Positions 1-8,107 of a stretch of DNA of 64,000 nt are shown piece by piece. The notes beneath the pieces were generated by a model. That model made no database searches, was not told the origin of the DNA, and was given only the letters and a program-made list of their open reading frames with translations. How positions within the stretch are numbered: the first letter of the stretch is position 1; every line of letters begins with the position of its first letter. The DNA is taken from NCBI GenBank assembly GCA_016702545.1, contig JADJDT010000015.1, positions 62,001 to 126,000 on the forward strand, written 5' to 3'. Both the position numbers and the translations under genes were made by a program. The stretch is from Pseudomonadota bacterium. GTDB taxonomy: Bacteria > Myxococcota_A > Polyangia > GCA-2747355.

Positions 1-12
1 TATAGTCACGCC

Positions 13-630
13 ATGCTTGGTGGCGCTTCGCCTGCATCGCCGCTGGTGGACGGTCCCGCTGCGTCCGCGGCGGGAGGTCTGACGGCCGGCGGCGTGCCAG
101 CCGCCCCGGTGGTCTACGTCGTGGGCGCCTGGCGCCGCACGGCCGCCGGTCTGCTCGACGCGCTCGTGCTGCTCCCGGTGCTGCTGCTGGCCGGCTCGGT
201 CCTGAGCTGGATCGTCCCGCACGCTACAGCCCAACCGCCGCAGCAGCTTCGCGCCGAGGTGCTGGTGGAGATGCTGCTCCGCGGGGATCCACTCTTCGTC
301 GGCGTCCTGCTGCTGCTGACGCTGCTCGGCACGCTCTATCAGGTGCTGTTCCTCGCCAGCTTCGGCGCGACGCCGGGACTGCGCCTGGTGCGCGCCACCG
401 TCATCGACGCGTATGGCCTGCGTCCTAGCGCTCGGCGTGTGCTCCTGCGCTGCGTGGGACAGGCGCTCGGACTGCTGCCCTTGGGGTTGGGGCTGCTCTG
501 GACGGCCTTCGACGCGGAGAAGCGCGGGCTCCAGGATTGGCTGGCCGGGACCTACGTCATCCGCCGCACGTCGGCGAGCGGCGCCCCCGCGCAGCGACCG
601 TCCCGCGGCGAGCCGGCGAGGGGCGCATGA
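13..630 (+). CDS. RDD family membrane protein (5' end may lie outside the window)
   Basis: Small inner-membrane protein of the RDD family; the substrate of this copy is unknown, although some family members take part in ion transport. After a Gly/Pro/Ala-rich leader of about 35 residues come the Arg-containing start of the domain (GAWRRTAAGLLDA), two long hydrophobic helices (about 45-68 and 93-118), the TPGLRLVRATVID segment and a final helix followed by FDAEKRGLQDWLAGTYVI, the typical RDD ending. The frame is open to base 1, so the true start could be upstream of this ATG. The TGA overlaps the ATG of the next gene (ATGA), which implies translational coupling. Confidence 0.75.
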   Translation: MLGGASPASPLVDGPAASAAGGLTAGGVPAAPVVYVVGAWRRTAAGLLDALVLLPVLLLAGSVLSWIVPHATAQPPQQLRAEVLVEMLLRGDPLFVGVLLLLTLLGTLYQVLFLASFGATPGLRLVRATVIDAYGLRPSARRVLLRCVGQALGLLPLGLGLLWTAFDAEKRGLQDWLAGTYVIRRTSASGAPAQRPSRGEPARGA

Positions 631-2993
631 GCTCGCGACTGAGCTCGCTCTTGGTGCAGCGAGGCCTGCTGGGCGTAGCCGACCTGGAAGACGCACTCGC
701 CGTCCAGGCGGTGCGCGGTGGCACGCTCGACACGGCCCTGCTCGAAGGCGAGCAAGCGGACGAGGCCACGCTGATCGAGCTGCTGAGCGAAACCAGCGCT
801 TGGCCGCCCGTGCCGCCCCAGGGTCTGGAACAGGCCGATCCCACGCTCTCCGCCACCATCCCGCTCGAGACCGCGCTGCGCTTGGCGCTCTGCCCGATCG
901 CGCGGCAACCCGGCGAGCTGCGGCTGCTCTGCTCCGATGGCACCGACGCGACCGCGCTCGCCCACCTGCGCGACGAGCACAGCGACGCGCTCGTGGCGCT
1001 CGCCGCCACGGAGCTGCGGGTCGAGCAGGCCCGCGCGGTGGTCTACGGGCTGCCCCTGGCCCCGCGCTTCGCCACGCTGCTGCAACGGTGCGGGCCACTC
1101 CCGCCGGCCCTCACCGCCGGGAGCCGGAAGGCGCGGGTCCTGGCCGGCCAGGCGCCCGGATCGTCCCCGGCCGCGGCAGAGGAAGCAGGGGCGGCCCCGG
1201 GGGCGCTCGCACCGCTCAGCACCGCCGAAGGCAAGGCGCTGCGCCTCGCCGCCGACGATCTCGCGATCCTCCCGGGGACCCTCGCCGCGGCGGGCGAGGA
1301 GGCAGCCCCGCCGCCGGCCGCGGCGTCAGGCCCAGACCCTTATCCGCCGTATCGCGATGATGACGTGACAGCCCCGGGCGTCGAACGCGTCGATCCGCTC
1401 CTGCCCCCGGTGGCGCGCCAGTTGATCGAGCAAGCCACCGACCGCGACGAGGTCCTGCTCTATTTGCTCCGCGGGGCCCACTCCCTGCTGCCCGCCGTGC
1501 AGATCTACGCCGCCCGCGGCCGCCGACTACAGGGACTGATCGCGGTGATGGATAGTGAGCTCGACCGCACGGCCGTGCGCCGTCGCCAGGTGCCACTGGA
1601 GCTGCGATCGCTGCTGGCCGAGGCCTGCCAGCAGCTCAAGCCCTACGTCGGCCCGTTGAGCGATAGCGACGGCAATGCGACCGCGCTGCTGCGCGCGGAG
1701 GTGATGAGTTCGCAGGTCGCGTTGGTGCCGGTGGCCGTCGGTGGCAAGGTGATCTGCTTGCTGATCGGCCACGACCCCGCCGATGCCCCTCTGGCGCCGG
1801 AGCTGCTAGGACCCCTGCAAGCCCTCGCCCAGGCGGCCGCCGAGGCGCTGGGGCGGCTGATCACGGAGCACCGGCGCCAGAGCGCGGAGGTCCCCTCGCT
1901 CACCTCGGCCGCGCCCGTGCGGCTGGCAGCGCAAGATCCGCGCACGCCGGCCGACGCCCCGCGGTCGAACGCGCCCGACACGATCGGGCAACCCACGCGC
2001 CTCAGCCGGCGGCGCACCCGCGCCCGGGTCGCCCCCGCGCCGGTCCGCCGGACGGCCACGAACGCGGCGTTCGGCCAGGCCCCCCCCGCGGCGGCAGCAC
2101 CCGCCACGGGACTGCCGATCGAGGCGCTGGTCGCCGAGCTCGCGCAGCGCACCCCACAGCATGCCGCCCTGGCAGCCGAGCTGCGGCGACGCGACACTGC
2201 CGCCAGCGCCTGGCTGATGGAGCGCTTTCCCGGCCAGCCGCTCCCCTCGGCACCGGAGGTCGCCACGCTGTCCCGAGCGAGCGAGGCCAACCCGGTGCTC
2301 CACGCCCTGTCGGTGCTCGGGCCGCGCGCGCTGCCGAGCGTGGCCCCGGAGCTCGTCAGCGACGACGAGACCCGGCGGCTGTACGCGACGCTGCTGCTCG
2401 GCGAGCTCGTCCAACCCGAGGCGATCGCGCTGCTCGCCGCGCGCCTGCGCGACGCGAGCCCGCTCGTGCGCGCGGCGGCGTGCCGCGCCGTGCTGCGGCT
2501 CCGGCGCCATGACCAGCTGGCCGAGGCCCGTGACGCGCTACGCGCCGACCTCGCCCACACGGATCCGCGGCGCCAGGCCGCCGCGATGCTCGCGCTGGGA
2601 GCACTGGGCGACAACGTCGCTGCCCCGTCGCTGATCGCGCTGCTGCGGGATCCGGACGCCGACCTAGCCCAAGCGGCGCGCCTGGCGCTCGCGCTGCTCA
2701 CCAAGCAGGACTTCCATCACAACGTCGCGGCCTGGACCGAGTGGTGGAGCCGGCACCGCATGACCCCCCACACGGAGTGGCTGATCGAGGCCCTGACGCA
2801 CCCCGAGCTGGAGCTGCGCCAGGCGGCGGCCTTGGAGTTGCTCGAAACCACGGGCGGCGACCTCGCCTACGACCCCAGCGCGGCGGCCCCAGCCCTGCTC
2901 GCGGGACAGGAGCGCTGGCGCCGCTGGTGGGCAACGCAGCGGGGCCACCACCAGCAGGACCACGCAGGGGGTGCCACCAAGCGCCGGCCCTGA
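627..2993 (+). CDS. MshEN (GspE N-terminal-like) and HEAT-repeat protein
   Basis: Large soluble protein of 788 residues. The first 145 or so (MSSRLSSLLVQRGLLGVADLEDAL...) resemble the N-terminal domain of GspE/PilB/MshE ATPases, which in MshE binds cyclic di-GMP; the ATPase itself is absent. Residues about 245-430 look like a GAF-type fold, followed by a Pro/Arg-rich linker. Residues about 540-780 contain HEAT repeats (for example SPLVRAAACRAVLRL and DADLAQAARLALALL). The start was set at the ATG that overlaps the stop of the RDD gene; the frame is open 90 bases further up but that part reads as the RDD gene in another frame. Domain order suggests a signal-responsive scaffold; the function is inferred only. 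Confidence 0.7.
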   Translation: MSSRLSSLLVQRGLLGVADLEDALAVQAVRGGTLDTALLEGEQADEATLIELLSETSAWPPVPPQGLEQADPTLSATIPLETALRLALCPIARQPGELRLLCSDGTDATALAHLRDEHSDALVALAATELRVEQARAVVYGLPLAPRFATLLQRCGPLPPALTAGSRKARVLAGQAPGSSPAAAEEAGAAPGALAPLSTAEGKALRLAADDLAILPGTLAAAGEEAAPPPAAASGPDPYPPYRDDDVTAPGVERVDPLLPPVARQLIEQATDRDEVLLYLLRGAHSLLPAVQIYAARGRRLQGLIAVMDSELDRTAVRRRQVPLELRSLLAEACQQLKPYVGPLSDSDGNATALLRAEVMSSQVALVPVAVGGKVICLLIGHDPADAPLAPELLGPLQALAQAAAEALGRLITEHRRQSAEVPSLTSAAPVRLAAQDPRTPADAPRSNAPDTIGQPTRLSRRRTRARVAPAPVRRTATNAAFGQAPPAAAAPATGLPIEALVAELAQRTPQHAALAAELRRRDTAASAWLMERFPGQPLPSAPEVATLSRASEANPVLHALSVLGPRALPSVAPELVSDDETRRLYATLLLGELVQPEAIALLAARLRDASPLVRAAACRAVLRLRRHDQLAEARDALRADLAHTDPRRQAAAMLALGALGDNVAAPSLIALLRDPDADLAQAARLALALLTKQDFHHNVAAWTEWWSRHRMTPHTEWLIEALTHPELELRQAAALELLETTGGDLAYDPSAAAPALLAGQERWRRWWATQRGHHQQDHAGGATKRRP

Positions 2994-3178
2994 GGACCCG
3001 CCAACCCGCGTCTGCGGTACCCCGCGCGTTTTCAAGGCTTCGCGAGACTTCTCCCGGGTCGGGGCAGCATCTGGGGGCCTACGGGGGCGCGACGAACGGT
3101 TCGCCCCGCGCGGTTCATCGAGGCGATCGGTGCTCTAGACACCCCGCGCCCTGATCTGCTAGGAGACCAACCATCGTC

Positions 3179-4759
3179 ATGCTGGAGACACTGAGCAAGG
3201 GATTCCGGACCGCACGCGAGCAGCTCGCGGGCGTGACCGAGCTGAGCGAGAGCAATATCGAGGAGGCGTTGCGCCAGGTGCGCCTGTCGCTGCTCGAAGC
3301 CGACGTCGAGTTCAAGGTCACGAAGAACTTCCTCGAGCGCGTCAAGGACAAGGCGCTCGGCGAGACGGTCAAGCTGCGCGCCCGGGCCCAGGGCCGCAAG
3401 CTCAAGGTTTCCCCGAGCCAGCACTTCGTCAAGATCTGCCAGGACGAGCTCGCGGCGCTGATGGGCCCCGCAGACCCCTCCCTCAACTTCGCCAAGAAGG
3501 GGCCGACCTGCATCATGATGGTCGGTCTGCAGGGCTCCGGAAAAACCACCACCACCGCCAAGCTCGCCCGCTACCTGGAGAAGAAGCGGCGCAAGCCGAT
3601 GCTCGTCGCGGCCGACGTCTACCGCCCTGCCGCCGTCGAGCAACTCAAGGTACTCGGAGAACGGCTCGCGCTCCCGGTGCATGCCGAGCCTGGGGGCGAT
3701 CCGCCGACCATTTGCGAGCACGCCATGCAGGAGGCGCACCGTCGCGGCCGCGACGTGGTGCTGCTCGACACGGCCGGTCGGTTAGCGATCGACGAGCCCT
3801 TGATGCAGGAGCTGGAGGAGATCAAGCTGCGCTGCCGGCCAGCCAACATCTTCCTCGTGGTCGATGCGATGATGGGCCAGGACGCGGTGCGCACCGCGCA
3901 GGTATTTCACCAGCGCCTGACGCTCAGCGGCGTGATCCTGACCAAGCTCGACGGCGATGCGCGCGGCGGCGCGGCCCTCAGCATCAAAGCGGTGACGGGC
4001 GCCCCGATCAAGTTCCTCGGCATCGGCGAGTCACTGGACAAGCTCGAGGAGTTCCGTCCGGAGGGTCTGGCGTCCCGCATCCTCGGCATGGGCGATGTCG
4101 TCGGCCTGATGCGCGACTTCGAGGGCGTGGTCGATGCGGAGCAAGCCGAGCGCGAGGCGATGGAGATGCTGCGCGGGAAGTTCGACATGTCGGACTTCCT
4201 CAAGCAGATCAAAACCATCAAGAAGATGGGCTCGCTGGCCGATCTCTTCGACAAGATGCCCTTCTTCCCCAACGGCCTGCCCGAGGGCCTCGTGCTGGAC
4301 GACCGCGAGCTGCCGAAGATCGAGGCCGTGATCCACTCGATGACCGAGCAGGAGCGGCGGCATCCCGAGCTCTTCTTGGTGCAGACGAGGGAGCGACCGG
4401 GCAGCCCACCCGAGCTGCAATTCAACGGCGGGCGCGTGAAACGCGTGGCGCGCGGAGCGGGACGCACCGAGCGCGAGGTTCACGAGCTGCTCGAGAAGTT
4501 CTCGATGATGAAGCAGATGATGCTCGAGATGGGCTCCAATCTCGGCCTCATCGGTAAGATCCCCGGTCTGAAGCAGCTGGCCCAGCTCAAGCAAATGGCG
4601 GGGCTCGATGTCAACAAGCTGATGGAGACGATGGGCATGCCGGGCGGCGCCGAGGCGCAGCCACGCCGTCATTTCCGTCCGCCCCAGACCTCGGTCAGCC
4701 GGGCCAAGGCCAAGCACAAGCGCAAGCTCGCGCGCGATTCGCGCAAGAAGCGACGCTGA
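3179..4759 (+). CDS. ffh: Signal recognition particle protein Ffh
   Basis: SRP54/Ffh GTPase that binds signal sequences and SRP RNA and docks on FtsY. The N domain opens the protein, the P-loop is GLQGSGKTTTTAKLA (about residue 115), followed by ADVYRPAA, DTAGR and TKLDGDARGGAALS. The Met-rich M domain (MMKQMMLEMGSNLG) is present and the C-terminus is a Lys/Arg tail. At 526 residues it is longer than the usual 450 or so. Part of the excess is about 17 residues (bases about 4375-4430) placed directly before the SRP-RNA-binding helix, which reads GGRVKRVARGAG instead of the usual SRxxRIAxGSG. AGGAG lies 13 bases before the ATG. No SRP RNA gene was found nearby. Confidence 0.96.
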   Translation: MLETLSKGFRTAREQLAGVTELSESNIEEALRQVRLSLLEADVEFKVTKNFLERVKDKALGETVKLRARAQGRKLKVSPSQHFVKICQDELAALMGPADPSLNFAKKGPTCIMMVGLQGSGKTTTTAKLARYLEKKRRKPMLVAADVYRPAAVEQLKVLGERLALPVHAEPGGDPPTICEHAMQEAHRRGRDVVLLDTAGRLAIDEPLMQELEEIKLRCRPANIFLVVDAMMGQDAVRTAQVFHQRLTLSGVILTKLDGDARGGAALSIKAVTGAPIKFLGIGESLDKLEEFRPEGLASRILGMGDVVGLMRDFEGVVDAEQAEREAMEMLRGKFDMSDFLKQIKTIKKMGSLADLFDKMPFFPNGLPEGLVLDDRELPKIEAVIHSMTEQERRHPELFLVQTRERPGSPPELQFNGGRVKRVARGAGRTEREVHELLEKFSMMKQMMLEMGSNLGLIGKIPGLKQLAQLKQMAGLDVNKLMETMGMPGGAEAQPRRHFRPPQTSVSRAKAKHKRKLARDSRKKRR

Positions 4760-4786
4760 TTCGCTCCGGGCGCGCGGCGCGGGTCC

Positions 4787-5806
4787 TTACAGCGCCAGGT
4801 AGGCGATCAACGCCACCGCCGCCAGGACGAGCGCCGCGCCGCAGAGCCAATACACCCAGTCATAGGCACCTGCGCGGAAGGGCGCCCCGCCACCAGGCGC
4901 ACCGAGCTGCGGACCGGACTCGACGGAGGCGGCCGAGAGCTCGAAGGCCGCTTCTGCCGATAGCGCGGGCGCCGACGCCGGCTCGCGCAGCTCGCCCGAG
5001 GCCTGCCGGATGCTCTGCGGCGGCTCGGGAGCCGGGGTTGGCGCAGCCTCGCCAACCGGTCCGCGGAGACGCGCCAACAGCTCCTCGGCGGGATCACGAT
5101 AGCGCAGTAGCGCATTGCCGATCCGCAGCTCGTCGTGGTGACAGAGCGGCAGCTCACCCCGCACGCGTTGCCCGTTGACGAAGGAGCCGTTCTTGCTCGC
5201 CAGGTCGGTGATGCTGGCCCCCGCCAGGTCGGCCTTGAACCGCGCATGCTCGCGGCTGGCATCGGCGTCGGTCAGCACGAGCTGACATTCGAGCCCGCGG
5301 CCGATCACGGGGGCACTCCCCGGGGTCAGCTCGAGGCGCTGTCCTCGCTGCGGGCCGGACATCACCTCGAGGTAAGGCGAGCCGGGGGCAGCCGCGCCCG
5401 CCACCAGCGCCTCGCGGGCCATCGCCCGCGCATAGCTCGCCGTGCGCTGCGGCGTCATCAATGGGCGCTCCTCGCCGCGATCCGCGGCGATCTCTAGCTC
5501 ATAGTCGCCCAATGCCAGCGCGGCGCCCTCGTGCAGTTCCACCGCTCGGCCCTCAATCAGCCGGCGGCCGTCGAGACGCGTGCCGTTGGTCGAGCCGAGG
5601 TCTTCGACGAAGAGCGCCGCCCCCTCCAAGCGCAGCCGCGCGTGGGCCAACGAGACGGCCTCGTCGGGCAACTGGATGTCGGCCAAGGCCGAGCGACCGA
5701 TCAGGACCTCGGCCCGCTCGAAGCGGTAGACGAAGCTGGTACACGCCGCCCGATCACCGCCACGCCGACGCACACTGACGCAGAAGACCGTCAAGCAGCT
5801 CCCCAT
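4787..5806 (-). CDS. Double FHA-domain protein with C-terminal membrane anchor
   Basis: 339 residues with two forkhead-associated domains, which bind phosphothreonine peptides. The first (about 25-100) has IGRSALADIQLPDEAVSLAHARL and EDLGSTNGTRLDG, the second (about 155-230) has IGRGLECQLVLTDADASREHA and TDLASKNGSFVNG, so the conserved GR, S-x-x-H and N-G positions are intact in both. A Pro/Ala/Glu-rich linker leads to one hydrophobic helix at the very C-terminus (YWLCGAALVLAAVALIAYLAL), a tail anchor with the FHA domains in the cytosol. The start chosen is MGSCLTVFCVSVRR; the frame is open another 159 codons upstream but that part looks non-coding. A likely partner is a Ser/Thr kinase such as the one at 30.2 kb (inference). 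Confidence 0.85.
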   Translation of the reverse strand: MGSCLTVFCVSVRRRGGDRAACTSFVYRFERAEVLIGRSALADIQLPDEAVSLAHARLRLEGAALFVEDLGSTNGTRLDGRRLIEGRAVELHEGAALALGDYELEIAADRGEERPLMTPQRTASYARAMAREALVAGAAAPGSPYLEVMSGPQRGQRLELTPGSAPVIGRGLECQLVLTDADASREHARFKADLAGASITDLASKNGSFVNGQRVRGELPLCHHDELRIGNALLRYRDPAEELLARLRGPVGEAAPTPAPEPPQSIRQASGELREPASAPALSAEAAFELSAASVESGPQLGAPGGGAPFRAGAYDWVYWLCGAALVLAAVALIAYLAL

Positions 5807-5885
5807 CGCCGGCCCCGAGCGCCATGCGGCGCTCAGTATCCGCGGGCGAGGAGCACCTGACAAGCCGCGCGAGCCAGCGGGCGCG

Positions 5886-6992
5886 TCACAGCCGCGCCCT
5901 TCCGAGCACGGGCGTGCGCCCAGAGGTCGTGGCCGAGGCCATCCAGCGTCGTACCCGCTCGGTCTCGAGGCGCAGCTCGCGCGGCGGATCGCCGAGGAAG
6001 TGACGATAGGGTTCGCGCGCCAGCTCCGCCTGGCCGCTCTGCACCAGGGCATCGCCAAGCAGCAGCTGCGCCGCCGCGTAACGCGGCGCCAGGCTGACCG
6101 CGCGGCGCAAGCGCTGCACCGCCTGCTGCCAACGCCCGGCCGCCGCCAGCACATGACCGAGCACGAAGTGCCCCGGCGCCCAGGCCGGCTGGCGGCGTAC
6201 CACGCGCCACAGCTCGGTCTCGGCGGCGTCCCGCCGCCCGAGCACCACCAGCGAGACGGCGAGCTCATAGAGCGCCGCCGCATCGCTGGGGTCGAGCCTC
6301 AAGGCCTCACGCAGCAGCGGTTCCGCTGCCGCGGGGTCGCCACGAAGGCGCAGCAGCTGTCCGAGACAGCGATGGGCGGCGCCGAGTCCGGGATCCAACG
6401 CGAGCGCCGCCCGCAGCTCGCGGTCGCCCGCCGCCGCCCGCCCCAGCTGCACGAGCACACAGCCAAGCTCGGCGCGCGCGGCACCAAGCGCGGGGGCCAG
6501 CGTCGTGACCTTGCGCAGCTCGAAGCTCGCGGCAGCGAGCTGCCCCAGGCGCACGAGGCTCAGCGCCAGGTTGTAACGTGCATTGACGTAGCCGGGGTCC
6601 ACCGCCAGGGCGGCGCGAAAGGATTGCGCCGCCTCCTCGTGGTGGCCGCGTTGCAGCAGCACGACGCCGACGTTGTTGTGCGCCTCGGCAAAGTCGTCGT
6701 CTTGCAGCACCGCCGCGCGGAAGTGGCCCAGCGCGGCCTCGAGCTGGCCCCGCTGGTGCGCGACGAGGCCGAGCCCGTTGAGCACCTCTGGACTGTGCGG
6801 TCGGTACTCGAGGGCCAGGGCCAGCTCGGCCTCGGCACGATCGACCTGCCCTGTCGCCAACAACTGGGCGCCGCGCCGCTGGTGGAGGGCGGCAGGACCG
6901 CTCAAGGGCGCGTGGCCGGCGCAAGCGAGCAGCGGGGCCAGAGCGAGCGCGAGCGCCCAAGGGGCGACAGTGCAGCGGGCGACAATGGGCAT
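5886..6992 (-). CDS. TPR lipoprotein
   Basis: 368-residue exported lipoprotein. The N-terminus MPIVARC...ALAPLLAC is a signal peptide with lipobox LLAC, so it should be lipid-anchored at about Cys 24. The rest is nearly all tetratricopeptide repeats (about eight units, for example AEAHNNVGVVLLQRGHHEEA and SDAALYELAVSLVVLGRRDA), a protein-protein interaction scaffold. GGAGAG sits 6 bases upstream of the ATG (6999-7004 on the complementary strand), which supports this start over one 39 codons further up. It precedes the FHA gene on the same strand with an 80-base gap. The partner is unknown; myxobacterial TPR lipoproteins often serve motility or outer-membrane assembly. Confidence 0.8.
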   Translation of the reverse strand: MPIVARCTVAPWALALALAPLLACAGHAPLSGPAALHQRRGAQLLATGQVDRAEAELALALEYRPHSPEVLNGLGLVAHQRGQLEAALGHFRAAVLQDDDFAEAHNNVGVVLLQRGHHEEAAQSFRAALAVDPGYVNARYNLALSLVRLGQLAAASFELRKVTTLAPALGAARAELGCVLVQLGRAAAGDRELRAALALDPGLGAAHRCLGQLLRLRGDPAAAEPLLREALRLDPSDAAALYELAVSLVVLGRRDAAETELWRVVRRQPAWAPGHFVLGHVLAAAGRWQQAVQRLRRAVSLAPRYAAAQLLLGDALVQSGQAELAREPYRHFLGDPPRELRLETERVRRWMASATTSGRTPVLGRARL

Positions 6993-7080
6993 GCGGTTCT
7001 CTCCGTGATATGAGGCCATCCGGCGCGCGTTATCGGCGCGCGACCCGCCGAAGTTGCCGCCAGCCTGCGAGATTGTCGCC

Positions 7081-7773
7081 ATGCCCACGCCGGCCGATTC
7101 ATCGTTCACCTGTACCGGTTGCGGCGCCCGCTTCGCGCTCCCGCCCGCGGTCCAGCAGCGCTACCCCGGCTGGATTCCCCGCCTCTGCCGCGCCTGCCGC
7201 AGCGGACCGGGAAGCGCGGCACGCGATGCAGCGACGCGTGCCGCCGCCCCGCCCCGCCAGGGCCAGCGGCCAGCGACCGGACGCGCGCCGATCGAGGCGA
7301 ATCTCAGCCCGCAGGAGGTGCTGGAGAAGTACGACGGCGGCCCCTACGACGGCGTCTTCACCGACGGCGCGTGTTCGGGCAACCCCGGCCCGGGCGGCTG
7401 GGGCGTCGTGCAGGTGCGCGACAACCAGGTCGTCACCGAGCGCCATGGGCGCGCCGGCGACACGACCAACAACCGCATGGAGCTGATGGCGTTGATCGCG
7501 GGCTATGAGTTGCTGCCCGCGACCGCCACCACGGTGATCTATTCGGACAGTCAGCTCTGCGTGCGCACCATCAACGAGTGGGCTGCCGGCTGGGCCGCCC
7601 GCGGCTGGCGACGCAAGACCGGCGCGGTGCAGAATCTCGAGCTGGTGCAACGCGCCTACGCGCTGGCCCAGACCCACCCGCAGGTCGCGCTACGTTGGAT
7701 CAAGGCGCACAACGGCGCGCGCTGGAATGAATACGCCGACGCCCTAGCCACGACCTACTTGCGCGACGCTTGA
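7081..7773 (+). CDS. rnhA: Ribonuclease HI with N-terminal zinc ribbon
   Basis: Hydrolyses the RNA strand of RNA-DNA hybrids. The C-terminal 150 residues carry the catalytic acids in order: Asp in FTDGACSGNPGPGGW, Glu in NNRMELMALI, Asp in YSDSQLCV and the final Asp in WNEYADALA; the helix after the third acid (WAAGWAARGWRRKTG) matches the basic protrusion of E. coli RNase HI. The first 45 residues hold two CxxC pairs (CTGCG and CRACR), a zinc ribbon absent from the E. coli enzyme. A linker of about 40 residues joins the two. 230 residues against about 155 for the bare enzyme. Its 3' end overlaps the convergent DUF971 gene by 19 bases. Confidence 0.92.
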   Translation: MPTPADSSFTCTGCGARFALPPAVQQRYPGWIPRLCRACRSGPGSAARDAATRAAAPPRQGQRPATGRAPIEANLSPQEVLEKYDGGPYDGVFTDGACSGNPGPGGWGVVQVRDNQVVTERHGRAGDTTNNRMELMALIAGYELLPATATTVIYSDSQLCVRTINEWAAGWAARGWRRKTGAVQNLELVQRAYALAQTHPQVALRWIKAHNGARWNEYADALATTYLRDA

Positions 7774-8075
7774 GCCCGATCGAGCTCGCGCAACAGCGCA
7801 TGGGTATAAATGCCCGCGTCGTGCCCATCAGCAAAGACCACGCGCAGCGCGTACCGGCCGACGGATTCGATGCCCTTGGCCGTCAGGTCGTCGCTCACGG
7901 TCGTCGGGTCGAGCCGCGGCTCGCGCGTCCACTCGTCGACGCAGTGCGCGCAGGGGCAATGCCGCCGCAGCTCCGCCAGTCGCCAACGACCCACGACACC
8001 GTCAGTCCAGTCGATACCGAGGGTGTGCGAATCGACCTGATAGATTCTGCGCACCGCGTAGCTGCCGCCCACCAT
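7755..8075 (-). CDS. DUF971 protein (gamma-butyrobetaine hydroxylase N-domain-like)
   Basis: 106 residues, the usual length for stand-alone DUF971 proteins. Conserved parts are HTLGIDWTDGVVGRWRLAELRRHCPCAHC and the ending VFADGHDAGIYTHALLREL; two Cys and one His (CPCAHC) could bind a metal or an Fe-S cluster. Members are commonly next to, or fused with, Mrp/ApbC Fe-S carriers, and here apbC lies 33 bases upstream on the same strand, so the two are probably one operon. GGGAGG sits 7 bases before the ATG. A role in Fe-S protein maturation is inferred from context. Confidence 0.85.
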   Translation of the reverse strand: MVGGSYAVRRIYQVDSHTLGIDWTDGVVGRWRLAELRRHCPCAHCVDEWTREPRLDPTTVSDDLTAKGIESVGRYALRVVFADGHDAGIYTHALLRELDRAQASRK

Positions 8076-8107
8076 GCTCGACCTCCCTCGCCTACCGTGC
8101 TCGGCGC

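Noticed and set aside
2994..3178. SRP RNA gene next to ffh
   Set aside because: No GGAAG-type tetraloop context or conserved 4.5S motif is visible; only a short GGGGCG/CGCCCC hairpin.
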